Assembly: GCA_030248135.1 (NCBI GenBank)
Contig: JASANC010002121.1
Span: 62,001 to 126,000 of the forward strand
DNA length: 64,000 nucleotides
Direction: 5' to 3'
Source of the DNA: Theristus sp. LFF4_11
Taxonomy: Eukaryota > Nematoda > Chromadorea > Monhysterida > Xyalidae
A program made the position numbers and the translations under genes. Below the pieces are notes generated by a model. That model was not told where the DNA came from. It saw only the letters and a program-made list of their open reading frames with translations, and did not search any database. Of the stretch, positions 1 through 14,300 are shown in pieces; positions within the stretch are counted from its first letter, which is position 1, and every line of letters starts with the position of its first letter.

Positions 1-2377
1 GCTTTTTCGCGAAATACAATGGATGGATGGTTCTGAGCTTCAATTAAAGAATTTCTCGTTACAACGTTGACATTTTTTAAAGTTATAATTCAAATATCAA
101 ACTAATTATCCTAATTATTGAATTTTATCAATACCGTCTGTTCAAAATCAGTCACTTATTTTTTCACTCTGCTGATAATTGCTTTCTTATCGTTATCGTG
201 AAATTTTGAGTTTTTTTAATGTTACCAGCCCGGTGGTGGCGATATGGCCACAGTGTGATTAACATTACCGACGGCATGGCACAACCAAATCGCTGAAGCA
301 TGCTGTTCTGTGTGCTGCCGTGAACGCTCATGCAATCTGACAGTTATGCACATTATACTTTCACAGACATGCATATCACTGATGTCATTCTTGTTGGCCG
401 CAGCAGTTCCTCCGCTGTGTTTAGTTTGCAGTTTCCAATGACTATGAGAGCCGGAAAATGGCTGGCTCTGCTGCGTTTTGCAGCCGTCGCCCGTGACACA
501 ACCAGCAACAACATTGCTCTTTGGGCCCTGTGTCTGTGCACATTCGCTTCTGAAATGCACATGCATATCAGATTTTGATTTGGCGCTATAAACATCGTTG
601 AAACGTCATGAAATCGCAAGCGTTTTAAATGTATTTTAGGTGCAATTTCATCCTGAAATCGAACATATGAATAATACAAGTCTGAAAACAAAATCAAAAA
701 CCAGAACGTCGATATTGACATTTGTACTCGTGTTTTTTCACACGTCGGATAAAAAGGAATGGATATATATTTTTGAAACAAAATATTTTCAAGGAACAAA
801 CCGAAAAGGAAGAAAATGCCATTGTGAAACGTAATGCTATTCAACACCATCATCTTGTCTTGACAGAGCAGAGCAGCCAAGTTCTCGGTTGAGTTTGGCA
901 AAAAACGATTATGCGTCTGAACGCGCATAACCTATCCATTGCGCATGCCTATCATTCATGCAGTGAACACGGTTTGCGCGTTTTCTTAGTTTGGAACTTA
1001 TCGAATGTTCATGCTCGTGCGTTGCCACTTTGATGCGGCTTGTTTGCCTGTGGTCGCACACAGATGCCGATCTCGCTAGTGCCATGCAGCTAACATGCGC
1101 ACTGGAGAGCATCACAAACGACACGCGGCTGTCTGTCGTGTCTTTTTTCTTGGCTCGCCGCTTCTTTTGCGCGCGCGTTGTTGCCGCAAAAGGCACAGAT
1201 GCATCCGTCAGAGGCATGTTTGTGTCATGCGTCTGTCATTAGCACAGCACTGTACATGCGCGTTTGTGTGCGCCTCATGCGTTTCTCTGTGCCGCACAAC
1301 ACACAGCAACAAAACTCACTGTATCACTGTGTGCTCTACCTCTCGTCTCGTCTCTGCTTCACGGCGCCATACAAAGCGTTTGCCTGCAGGCCTATGAGAA
1401 AAATAATATATGTGTGCATATGTGTGTGTGTGTGTGTGTGCTAGTGCGACAGAAGCTGCTACACACGTACGACACACAACACTGAAAGCTCACATGTACA
1501 AGCCACAGCATACTTGAAAACTTTCGCCAATAAGCCTCAGTAGCGCTAGCTCGTGGCACAGCATCTGGGCGACCACACAGAGTCGCATTTGGTTCCAATT
1601 TTTGCTTTTTTTCAGTGGCCAAAGTGTTGACGGCGCGATAATAGTGGTGGCTGGTGCGTGTTGCACTGCGGCACGCACGCGTCCTGCGTATCAGCTGCAC
1701 GTGTTCGCACGCAGTTTGCGCCTGCTCGCATTGGTTTGCAGGTGCTTACTTGGGCGTGTTCTACGCTGGTTGCCCCCATTTTTTTGCAAGTGCCAAAGAT
1801 ATTACATTTGTGTATGATAGCTGATCATCGTTTCATAGTGTTGAAAAAATTGTTTTATTGTATGCAGAATGTCTGAGAATAGAATTTGCAAATCGAAGAC
1901 TTCGCCCCGAGCTAAAATGCCCGCGCGTTTTCTGTCGTTTGTACGGAAAAGTTTATAGCTGGCAACCACAACCAAAATGTAATAAAGACAATATCCTGGC
2001 CTGGGTCGTTTGTAATGGCGACAAGCAATTTGTAAGCAACAGAGTTCGCGTAGTTGTCACGCTGTAACAAACCCCACGATGAATACGAATTTTTTTACTC
2101 TTGTATTCTCAAGTGATTATAAGTTGAAAAGACATAAAGATGTCCATAACTGAATTTTCAGGCTTTGGATTACCCGGTTTTTAACGGTGTTTCAAAAGAG
2201 TTGCCTGCCAGTGCACGATCTACAATGCGTCTGCGTGCGTCTGCAATCACAAGCAGACGTGCTGGCGGTCACCACAAACGCCGTGCGCAGGTGTTCAACA
2301 TTGCAGCTGCGCTGCTGCCACCACCAGCTACAAACTCAACGGCACCGAACGTGTGAATGAGCGCCAGCTGATCGCCG
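1..2377. other. Upstream region without recognised gene
   Basis: I see no conserved coding segment here. The stretch holds TG/GT-rich low-complexity DNA, including a (TG)n run near 1419-1441, and scattered short open frames on both strands that look like chance. A TTTTCAG at 2155-2161 followed by purine-rich sequence could be a splice or spliced-leader acceptor for the catenin gene. Promoter and 5' UTR of that gene presumably lie here. Confidence 0.5.
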
Positions 2378-5300
2378 ATGGAGCCAATTCCTGAAGACAG
2401 CGAGCTCGTGCCGAGTGCTGCCAGTGGCAACAGCCGTGTGCGCGAGTACACCAGTCGCCTCAGGGAGGTCTACACCAGTGAACAGATCGACGCCAAGCTC
2501 AGGTACTCACTGGACGCCTTTGTCGCGACACCTGCTGCAAGGTGTTCTGATGAGTTGCTTCAGTTCTTTGCCACGGCCTGTTACGCTGCTGTTCTGCATC
2601 CGTTGAATAATCTGCACGTGTGGTCTTTGGTTTCTCTAGTTGTGAAATTTATTTCTGATCGTCTCATAATGATTTCTGAGTGGCAGCTCTAATCTAACGC
2701 CACTCGTCCTGATTCAGCTGCTGCATGCCCTGGCTGCAACTGCGTTCAATGCATCATCATTGTGTGCATCCATTTATTTTCTGCCACTGTCGGCGTGTCT
2801 CTTTTTATTTTTGGAAGTGTTCACAGGTTTTTCGGGCGAGTGTGTTGCGCAGCATGGAAAAATGTGACGCAGTTTGCATGCCATGCATGCGACGGCACGG
2901 CACATGCGCAACCGAAATTTACCTTTTTCGTAAATAATGTATGGAAAATAATTTTGAGCAAACAACAGCGTGTGTACACTACGATCATAATAATTCCAGT
3001 TGCTGTGCCCCTGTCTCTTGCCAGCATTTCTCGCTGTTTTTGTGACACTGTTTCCCTTTGCAATGATGCTTTTTATTCGTTTGTTCACATGATTTCATTT
3101 GCGAAATGCAATGTCTGCACTTTGCATTGGGGTCTGTCAGCATCGGTTTGCAGTTTGATATATAGACCAGGTTTTGCGTTTCATTGTGCCATGTTTTCTT
3201 ACCTGTTTAGTTTTTGAAAACCAATCGTTTCAATGTTTGTGAATTTTGATTTTCTCAAATTTTGTTCAAAACTGCTGTTTACGTCGTTCACGTACAGTTT
3301 GATTCTACGAGTTTATTTATGTTCCTTGTTTTTGAGTCATCCATCAATGTGCCCAACTGCCTTTTATACGTTTTGGTCCAATCTGACATTCCATGTAGCG
3401 ATTATTCCTTGATTTAATGCAGCCAGTATAAACATTCACTCACATTAGCATTCACTGGAACAAAGAGTCACGTTTAAATTGCGCAAAATCTTGTCATGCT
3501 TTTCAGAACGGTACCTGAAAGTTATTTGGAAGATTTCGCAACGACATTCGGTGCCGGTGCTTCCGCTGGCGACGAGAAACACGCCGCAACCATGACAACA
3601 AAGTGGGTTTTCATCGAAAACGTCGTTCTCAAGATCGGATGTATTGCGTGACGCAAGACCAGGGCTGTTTCTCAACATTCCGACTCATGAAACGTGTTGG
3701 AGAATGTTTTGTATCAGAGAAGACGAGGACTGCTTGAGCATGTCCATTTGGCGTGGCGTTTGTGTGCCCCAGCAGGCTGGCGTGGTGATCGCCACTGAGC
3801 ACCGTGTGCAACATGACCACCATTGTTTCAGTGTCGATCAAAGTGTGCAGTTTGACGATGGTGACAAAGAGACGGATGCAACAGAGTTGAATCCGTTTGA
3901 CGCGCACACCAGCTCATACTCGTACACGTACGAAAGCTGCTATGACGTGCCTCCACCAACGGACGACGTTGACGACGTCGCAGCACTGCACGCCAATGAA
4001 AATGTGCAACGATTCGCGCACGAAACCACAAAGGTACGCTACACACACATATATACACCCGGCGGTACTTGTAAACAACCTGAAGCATGCTGAACCTGCC
4101 TGAATGCACAAGGCTGCATTTATGTTCGATCTCGATGGTATACCAGCAGCAGTTGCTGCAGTAGCAACAATCAGCCAGGCAGGCATCAGTTTGTGAATTT
4201 ATGAGTGCAGACGCGCAGGATTGCAGGAGACGCTAAAAATTGTGTTTTTTTTCTCAGTGTCGTTGTCTGTTTTTTTTGTTTGGGGCTTACAGGGTGTATT
4301 AGTTTTGCATTATCTTTTTCACTTTTGTACTATTTATTTTGTACAAATTTTCATGTTGGTTACTGACTGTGCTGATTTTCTTTGTTCGGTTTTTTTTTTC
4401 AGTCATTTTGCGAATAGTTTCTTTTTTGCAGTATCATTTTGCTTTGCATAGGTGACGCGAGTGACCAAGATGACGACGACCAGATCACTGAAGCAAGTGG
4501 CCGTGTCTCCGAGTGCCGATGGCTATTACTTTGATGCATACGGCCCCGTCGTGCCAGAGCACAACGAACAGCATGGTTCGTGGATCGTGCTGCTTTTGGT
4601 TATCGTTTTTCTCGATTCGCTAAAAGTTTTTTATTTATTTTTCTGTTCTGCTGTGTTTGCAACGCCACTTTCTCAAGTGCTTTTCGAGTTATTTGATTGA
4701 AAATAGACAGATAGTTCCATGACTAAACGCATGACAATGCAGTTTATGTGAGAAAAGCACATTTTTTATAACAGATAGCAACAACTGGCAATTCTGGGTG
4801 TTTTCCTTGGTCAGGCTTTTTTGAGTGTAGTTGAAAATCGATCATCCCCAGATTTAAAAGGGTGTTCAATTGTCGTGCAGTACTCGGCCGTATGCAGGTA
4901 GGGTACTCGGATCACTCTGCCAATTTTGTATTCCCGCGTCGCGCATGAAACTGTTTACCTATCTATGCGCGCATTGATGTCGGGACCATACTACAAGATC
5001 ATACTTGAGCTTTGTCTGACTGAACGGCCAGCAACGTTGCAACAGAGTCAGCCTGAAGCGAACGTGTTTCAGTGTCAGTGATGACTGCGTACGACACGGA
5101 GGCCGAGTCCCCAATGGAGCAGCAGCAGCAGCTGCTCGCGTGCACCCCCGTTGCCTCAAACAGCCACGACTCGTCGTCATCAGTCGCAAGCACAAAGCTG
5201 TCCGCCATGCAGCTGCACGGTGTTGAGCAGGGCAACAGTCCGTTGTTGCAGCCAGCCGTCGAGTATGATTATGGTACGCGAATCTGTGCTCTTGTGCTGT

Positions 5301-8300
5301 GTTCGGTTGCACGTGCACCTGCATCCGTCGTTTCATAGTCCTGGAGCAGTCTGTTGGAACTCAGTGATGTTGCGTCATAGGAAACGGACACGCACGCACA
5401 CATGCGATGACAGCTAGGTGCCCTGTTATGTGTGCGTGCGTGTGTTACTCTGTGAATGTGCAGCGTTACTCTGTTATGAGTATAACCAGTGTACGGTCTA
5501 AAAACAAGCATTTAAGACGAACTAGGACGAGGACTAGGCACTCGAGCACGTTTCTGCAGCATATTTGCAACATGGTTTGCAGCATTACCGAGTGCCCCGG
5601 GTCAACCGCGTGTTGCGCACGCCTCTGGCGACCAAGTGACGCTCGTCTGGGTGCCGCCTGACCGTAGTGGTGATGTTGGTGAAATCGAGGGGTACCAGGT
5701 GCAGTTGAGGCAGCCCTCAGCCGATGACCACTGGCGTCCGGCGCACACAGGCCTCGTACACGACAGCCAGTGCACGGGTGCGTTTGCCTTTGTGCTTCTT
5801 GAGTTCGCTTTGTTTCATTCAAAACATGCACTTTATTTGACTGTTTTTTTACCATTCATTCGGTTCGAGGTTTTTTTAATTGAGAGTCGGGGCGGAGTTG
5901 ATAAACTAAACTGCTGGGGTTAGTTACTGAACGGGGAATTTTTGTTACTGGGGATCTCAGCACAAGCCTTTTTATTTTGATTGTTTGGTGTCATAAAAGT
6001 CAATCGCACGCGTAATAATAGGAAGTCAATGACTTTGCCTTTCAACTTTTGAAATCCTGTGTTGTGTTGTTGTGCAAAATTATTATGTTATAATTTGGAG
6101 CCATGATTGAGCGCAAACTTGTTCTCGTCTCTGATGGTGTTTTATTTCACCGCCCTTTCAATCGACTATTGTATTTGTTATGTTTGCTTTTGTTATGAAA
6201 AGTTTAATGTGGGTTATAAGCGCTGCAATAAACACATTTTATTCACGTCAACACAGCAATGGCTGTCAGTTTTTGTTTTCAATAGTGTAGTTTTTGTTCT
6301 GGCAATGTTTTGTATGCGATTTTTCTTTAATTTTCTTGAATGTATTAGTGCCCCTGCACACTTTTCACAGGTGCGTTTTGTTGGCATACACAATATTTTA
6401 CATTGACTTACTGATAATGAATTAATGTTGGCTGCGTTTATTGCTGATGATGTCTGCTCTTTTTTTCAAAACCAGAAATGGTTATGTCCGTTTCTAGTTT
6501 TTTTACCGTTTAGCGCAGTAGAATCCAATTGAAAAATGTATGAAAATATAATCAGCAATTGCAACTGACATTCTCGTTTTTTACTCTGGTGGTTTTATTT
6601 TTTCATTGTTCCATGTCAGCAAGTTCAGGTAAAGTCTGGTGTTGCTTTTCGAAATCAAGCGCTCAGACATGCAGGCTGAATAGGAAACAACGTCAAGTCT
6701 CCAGGGTGACTGACTTTGCAATGGCATGTCCGTGTTTATTGTTTTGTTTACGGTGTTTGCTTATTATTGTTGTATCGCTTTTCACGAGAAAGTCAGTGTT
6801 TGAGCTAATACGGTTGAAGGTAAGTCAGCTATGATCTGTGCATACCAATACCATACCATTCAACTGTTGTTGTTCAACTAGCCTTTATTTGCATCTTACT
6901 TTTCAGAGCACTTGTTCGAAATGTGGCGTGCCAATGCATACATAGACCTATTTCTGGTCGTATTGCCTGTTGCCAGTCCATTTTCTGCATTTTGATGAAA
7001 TTTCCACGCTATTTTATAAATTTTGTCTTGTTCCACTTTCCGAAGTTTTTTCCAACATGAATAACTTTGAGCAGATTTTGCCCGCTTATTCGCCGTTTAA
7101 ATTGTTGTTTGTTCATGGTTATGTTTGTGTCTGCACATTCACAGACACTATACAACAATTTTCAGTGGTCCGTTGTAGCAAAAATACAAACACAGCCAAA
7201 TTCTCATTGTAATACTAGAACGCTAGTAAAAGACAGTCTGTGCTGTTGCAGGATAACACACGAAAAGTGCTTTTTTTAAAGGTTGCTTTGGCAAGGCTGG
7301 ACACTGTTAGCTGTGTACGTTTGTGAACGAAATACACAAGTCAGTACTGTCAGCTTATTGTGGCCAGTGCACTGTTGATCATAGCTGTTAGCATATTTGC
7401 CATTACAACAGTTCTTAGTGCATTGCTCTGCTCATAAACTTCACTGATAACATTTTCTAGTGTGCATATCTATTGAATGGCAACGATGACTGGTCACAGC
7501 GCCTATTTCATCATCTATAATCACCAAAATGTGAATATCAACGGCACATTACGTTGCGGTTGAGAAATTTGGAAAATAAATAAGTAAAAGTCGGCTAACA
7601 ACACGACCGAACATGGACAAGTATTACAAGCAGGCATACTCAAGGATTGAACATTTGAGTCACATCAGCAGCACTCTGCAGCAACGATCGTCGATAAAGC
7701 CTCGAATTGAGACGGAATTTGGCGTGCATTCTGGTCAGCCAGACGAAAACACGACCAAAACAAAAACCACTGCGCCTTTATTGGCTAATCTTAGTGAAAA
7801 TAAAAACATGCAGAAAACAGCTGAAACTGTTCGTGCGGATCAGCAGAATGCTGAAACAACCAATAACAGCCTCGGGTCATTCGATTCGTCAAAAACGAAA
7901 AAATTCATTTGTTTCGGTGCTGGTCGATACGACACGCCCAGGGATCACCATTCTGATTCGCACTCACTTGACTTGCTCGGTAGCAGCACACAATATTATT
8001 CAACAACTGCCGTTCCCGCTGTGACTAAAAATGCTCGCAACGCGCCGTTGCACAACACAAGCACACCAGCGGAAACACCAACAATCAGCACACAATATTA
8101 CTCAAAAACTGCCGTTCCCGTTGTTGCTGAATTTGCTAGCAATGCCCCGTTGCACAACACAAGCCCAGCAACTGCAGCACCAACAATCAGCAGACAATTT
8201 TACTCAACAACTGCCATTCCCGCTGTTGCTGAATTTGCTAGCAATGCCCCGGTGCACAACACAAGCACAGCAACTACAACGCCAACAATCAGCAGACAAC

Positions 8301-11300
8301 ATTACCCAACAAGTGCCGTTCCCGCTGTTGCTGAGTTTGCTGCCTGTGTTTCATTGCACAACACGACCACTACAACTACAACACCACCAATCAGCAGACA
8401 GTATTACTCAACAAGTGCTGTTCCCGCTGTTGCTGAGTTTTCTGGCAATACCCCGTATCTCGCAACGCCAACAATCAGCAGACATCATTCAGAGCGCACC
8501 ACACGTCGTTCGTTCATTGAAACAACATTTGACGCACACACTGACATCTGCCATTCACATCTCGCGTTGCATGCGTTCGATGACAAACGCTCAAATGCTA
8601 CTGGCTCAACATCAACGTTCACTGAGAAGGAGTATTCAGAGAGCACTGAGACACTGACTGCTGAAACAATGGCACTCGGCAAACACACAGCCAACAGCGA
8701 CGGTCTGCCAGAGGCGCCGCCACCGATCTCGCGTTCTGCATCTGCGAATCGGCTGTACCGATCGAGCGGCAGAAGCAGTCGCTCGTTGCGTCGCTACCAA
8801 CGGCAGATGCACAATGCGTCCGCTGCTGCTGCTGCTGGCCCTGGCACACCACGGGTGGCACGATCCGCTGATGAATGTACGGCTATCAATAATGGGTGCA
8901 CACGGCAATTGCATGCGTTAAAACTACACTTAAAACGCGTGTTTGAAAGATACGATCGTGCAGCTTATGACTGTATTGTTTCAGTGTCTCAGCTTGAGCC
9001 GAACACGGAGCAGCAGTTCCGCGTGGTCGCCAAGAACGCAGCCGGCTACGGGCTTGCGTCCACACCATCGGCCGTGGTGCACGTGCCTGCTGCCCCAATG
9101 ACGTCCGTGGCATCGCCGTCGTCAACTGGCACTTCACAATGGCAGTCGCCACCACTTGGTTGGTCTTGCAATCAATGAAACCAAGCATATTTCACAAGGT
9201 TCCATTGCACTGCAGAAACCAACACTGATTTTAGAGGTTTCTTGTCCTCTTTCTCGGTGCCAGTTTAATTACATCCCGTTGTATTTCATGTGCAGCTTTG
9301 CTAGTTATGTGCACTCTATATTTTAGCGCAAAATATCGGCCACTACTGTTGTATTAATAATGCAGCTACTGATGACAATATCTTAGCGCCTCTTGTGCAA
9401 GATGCCAATATTTCAGTGGGTCATGTGCATGTCGCACGCATGTTCACCATAAACCCTGTGGCTGCCAGCACAAATCTGTTTGTCCAGCCCAGCCAGCTTG
9501 ATGCTGCTATCGTATCGAAAATATGGCCATGCGCAGAGAGCTCACTCAGCTGCCGCAGTGTGCATAGAAAATAGGAGGTGTAATCTGTAGTGTGCATATT
9601 TGGCTGGCTGTGTTGGCCCAGAAACCCGCTGGAATGCGTGCATGCGCGCGTTTGATCGGAGAACGTCGCAAGATTTTGAACAGAGTTTTCTCAGTGGAAG
9701 CGAGCCTTTTAGTGCATCATGCCTGGTGCTGCTACAGTGCTGAAGTCGATTGAGACCGGCAATGCGCTCAACTGATTATGATCATTGAATTCTGATGCAG
9801 CCCAAAAGTCGTTACATTTGCAACGTGTCACTAGCACTTGAGCAAATTCTAAACTTTACAAGCATTCCATCATTTTCTGCTGCCTGTTTGTAACACTCGA
9901 ATTCAGCCAGTGCCGTTCAGTTTCTCTGGCATTATTTGGTGGCGAAGCGCCAATCTTCAACAGTTTTGCGAGCATTTGTGCAACGGGCAACAAACTGCTG
10001 CGTGATGAGACAACCGGTTGGGCCAGCAATGCTGCCTGCTGAGCCACTTGGTTGGTGCTGTTCTCTTTTTTGGCTGAGCACACACGGGCGCTGCTGTTGT
10101 TACGCGCAACTTGTGTGCCGTGTCCATCCATCCATCGTTGTTATTTTTACGTGATACGTTTTTCATTACGTGTCTCGCGTGTTTTCCATGTTAGCTGCTT
10201 GGCTGCGTGCGCACTGCCTAGCAGCGGTGTGTGGTGTGGCGGCGTTGGCTGTTGGTTGACTAGGAGGCATACTGCTCATACGACCGCATGAAAGCCCATG
10301 GAGCTTCACTCAGTCAAACGTCGACATTGGTGACAATCAACAGAACATCTTTCTGAACACGAGCACTTGCAAATTGCAATTGTTGCACGGCGTTGACGGC
10401 TGAGCGATTCAGTGGCGTTCGGGCGCACACGGCTGCAGTGACATTCATGCTGTGATCAGCGGCTCGATCGATTTGTCGCTGTGCGTCGTGTTCGTTCGCT
10501 GCATGTACGCTCTCTCGCTCTCTATGGCAGCCAATAAATTTGCCAGCTGGCGGTGCACCAAACACGTTGCCTTTGCATTCACTGTTCCCATGCGTTGCCG
10601 TAACTGGATCAGTTTGCTCGTTTACGCGCGTTATTATGCAAAGGCAATGAAAAAAAATAAACAACAAAGAAACATCGTTATTGAGATGGTTTTTTCGGCG
10701 ACGAATATTTATTGGCGCTGCCACCGCGGAGGCGCTTTGAAGACACAAAGGCAACACACACAACCAACGTCATGTTCATATTTCCAGTGATATTTCGTAC
10801 GTTTCGATTTCCGTTGTTTCACAGTTCTAGCAGGGTTGTTTTGATATTTTGTTCGAGACAAAAGAAGACGCCCGTTCTGTGCTTTCGGGAACTTTATTTC
10901 TTTGTGCCGTGTAATTCTGTTGACGGGTACGTTTTTTTTGTCGAACACGCAAAAAACTTGTTTCTCAGTGACTGACGGTTAATGTGGTGGTCGTACTGGC
11001 TTATCGTGTTTTAGTTACAACTTGCTATGACAAATAAGACTTTCTTTGACGGATATTGTGGTAACAATGGAACTGCGCAGACTCCTGTTTGTTCCATTGT
11101 GACATATGAGCACGCAGGAGCAATCAATCAAACAAAACCGTATATGGCTTTCAGTTTGATTTGAAAGCGATTTGAAATTTTTAGTTGCACTGGCGTGCAC
11201 GTAGTGCGTTCTCGTTGTTGCCAGCCGTTTGCATGTTTTGCGTGATTGATACAGTGATAGCAATCAGCTGGTTTGCTTTGCGTGAGAAAGCAACTACACT

Positions 11301-14300
11301 CTTTGTCCAGCATGTTTACGGATTACTTTATGTGAGGATTTCTGTGTGAAAATGGCCAAAAAGAGAGCGAGTGACTCGATACAATCGGAGGTTTTCCTGT
11401 CGCGTGTTCTGTTCAATCATCGTGCTTTTAATTTATTGCATTCGGAGTTTCAGAAGAGAACTGTCTCTCCATTCTTCTATCAGTTTGTTTTTGGACGTTT
11501 TTCCGTATTTTTGTGTCTTCTCGCCCTTTTCAGCTTTGCATTGCATTGCCGCGTTGTCTGGATGAGTGCCTAAAAAATTCCTAACAGGTGGCCTGTGAAT
11601 AAAATATAAACACCGGGTTAGGCCGCTCAGTCTTGTTCAGTGCCAGTCGATTGCGCATGGGCACGCTTCAGTGCTTCTGGCGGCTGTTTGCTCACCTCAA
11701 ACGCACGTTTGCTTCTTACCGACCACCAAACTAATTCAACTGGAACACTTGACATTGAACATTGACAAAAATGTTGCTTCCTCAGAACAGCAAAATGATT
11801 TTTTTGTTCGATTGATTGGTTTAGTGGGTCTGCAGTCAGCAAATTTCTGTTGCATGCTGTGTGTGTGTGGCACAACGGCGCCAACGCGTTCATTGTTGCC
11901 ACTGAAACAAAGTGCAGCGTAGTTTGCGGCAGTGTTCTTGGTGTAGCAGCACCACTGCTGATAATTGTGTTGGCGCATTGCTCACCAGCTCAGTGGCCGT
12001 GTGAGTGCACCACTGCAATTACTCGTCTGTGTATTACTCGTCACCATGCCCTATCTTGCCTGCCATGACCATTGGACGCAGTGCACTGCAGCGCACAAGT
12101 CTCGTAAAATGACAAGACCTTTATGATGCCCCAAAGCCCCGAATGATGTTTTTATTGTTTTCAAAAGCAAATCAACTCCACGCGGGTGGCTCTCTCATGG
12201 GCGCAGCAGCGGGAAAACAAAACATGTTTTGTCTGCAGCACTCGTCTGTGGAAGTGCTGTGTTTCTACTGTTTCATCTTGTGCCTTTTTTCTCACTGTCC
12301 ATTACTACGCAGCATCTAACGACGCAAAATTAGTGGCCAGTAGTTTTATAGTTCACAAACTGCTCTTGCTCAATTTCGTGACAGACACATGAGAGTATTT
12401 TTGTAGCTTTCAGTTGCGATGCAAGTTTGCACGTGTTGTATCGTTGCTATTGTTTAGTGATTTTTTGTAATTTTGATGTAGTGTGCAGTGGCGTATTGCA
12501 GGTGTGCCGCATCCGCCGTCGTGTCCGCGAGTGCTGCGCGTCAATCAGAGCAGCGTGCAACTGGCCTGGTCTGCGCCGGTGTCCGGTGGCACCGGTGGGC
12601 CTGTCGCTGGATACACGGTCGAATACAGACCGGTGATGTCGGCAAGTTGGCTGCAGGCGAACGACTACTTGATCACAGAGTGTCGCTACCAAGGTACCAC
12701 TGCTATTGCAGTGCTATCACTGAATTGTTGTTCTTCTCTTGGCTGTTGTAGTCTTTTATGGAACGAATTTTAGAGCTATGTTCAAAACAGCTTGCTCCAA
12801 CCATTGTCTTGGTACCGCCAATGGCACACAAAACACTAAACAGGCATTTGTATTGGAAACCCGCGGAAAAGTTATGATGGCTACCGGCTACTGCGGGAAA
12901 ACCATGACGTCACAGTTCTCACACTGCTAGATTGCACTTCAAGTTATTGCGCTCTGTTTCGTTGAAATTCTGGTTGACTGACGACCTGGCTGTTTTGAAC
13001 TCCAGAAAATGGTCATCATTACAAAAGTGATTGCTTCAGTGCAAGGCCTCCGGCCGAACGGTGAGTACGAGTTCCGCGTGCTGGCACGCAACGCCGAGGG
13101 ATACTCGGAGCCAAGCAGGTCCAGTGGCTCAGTGGCCATCACACCACGGGCTATTGATGCGGCTGGTGAAATGTTTGGTACGTTGCATCATTGCGTCTCA
13201 AGCAGTCAAATTGTGCTTTCTGGCATTTCATTATGGTACGAATCAAAATCAAATCTGGCATTCGCTACGCATTCGAACTGGTTGGACCAAACAAGACCCC
13301 AACTAGGGTTAGCATGGGAAATAAAACCCAAGACCGGTTTTCGATTTTATTCTTGCGAAAATAAAAAAAAAGATTTTTTTACTTTAAAAATTTTCTGAAC
13401 TTTTGGTGCTTCAAAACTATTGGGTGGATGATATCACAAAATTACATGTAGCAAAAACTAAAAACTTGAAACTGTGTAAAACTGTGAAATGTCGGATTCA
13501 CTTTCCTTGCAGCTTCAAATATTAATTTCGACTGTTTTGGTGATTTTTAACTGGAGGTTCCAGCTTCAGTTCAGTTCAGTTCAGTTTTATTTAGCACTGA
13601 AGTGCATGGACAATATGTACAAAGTAATGCAAGATTACAAACCAACTGTAGTTGGGTAGCTTCTGGAAACTTTTGGGTGCTGGGAAAAATTGGGAATAGT
13701 TTTTAAACGGAAATAAACCGCTTTTTTTCTGACCATATAAAAATCTTTTTTACCCACCCTAACGCCGCTCCGCATTTTTATTTGGTTAGAATTAAAAGCA
13801 AGCGATCAGCTGATTGCTCTGACTACTACGAACATTAGCGAGTGCTTGCATACGAACATGTGTCCGTGTGGCAACGTGCGTTTTCCAATTGGCAACGTTC
13901 GTGCAGTTCCACCGGCGCCCAGCCAACCGCAAGTGGTCGACGTCGACTCGGACTGGGTGACGCTCATGTGGACGCCTGCGTCCGGGCGTGCCTCGTACTC
14001 TGGCAGTGCTGCTGTGCCCGCACACGTCCATGGGTACACGGTGGAGAGCAGGGAGATGGGCAACCCAAACTGGATGCCCGCCACGGAGCACTTGCTCACC
14101 ACAACGCAACTCACTGGTTGGTCTCAGTGAACGTTTCGGCAGTGGCATTGCCTGCTGCCAGTGTCGTTTTTGTGTGCCAATACGAGTGCATGTGCAGTGC
14201 ATTCTGCTGCGTGCATGCCAACGTGCATTGCGTTTCAGTGCGTGGCCTGCATCCGAACTCGACCTACGTCTTCCGCGTGTTTGCGGTGAACGCGGCCGGC

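Noticed and set aside
3644..3717. Extension of catenin exon 3 upstream (ORF beginning MRDARPG)
   Set aside because: The frame is open by chance; the TTTTGTATCAG acceptor at 3717 gives the phase that fits the previous exon.
13295..13760. A further hAT-like element with TAGGGTTAGC and CACCCTAAC ends
   Set aside because: The ends match only loosely, no 8-bp duplication was found and the interior does not match the family.
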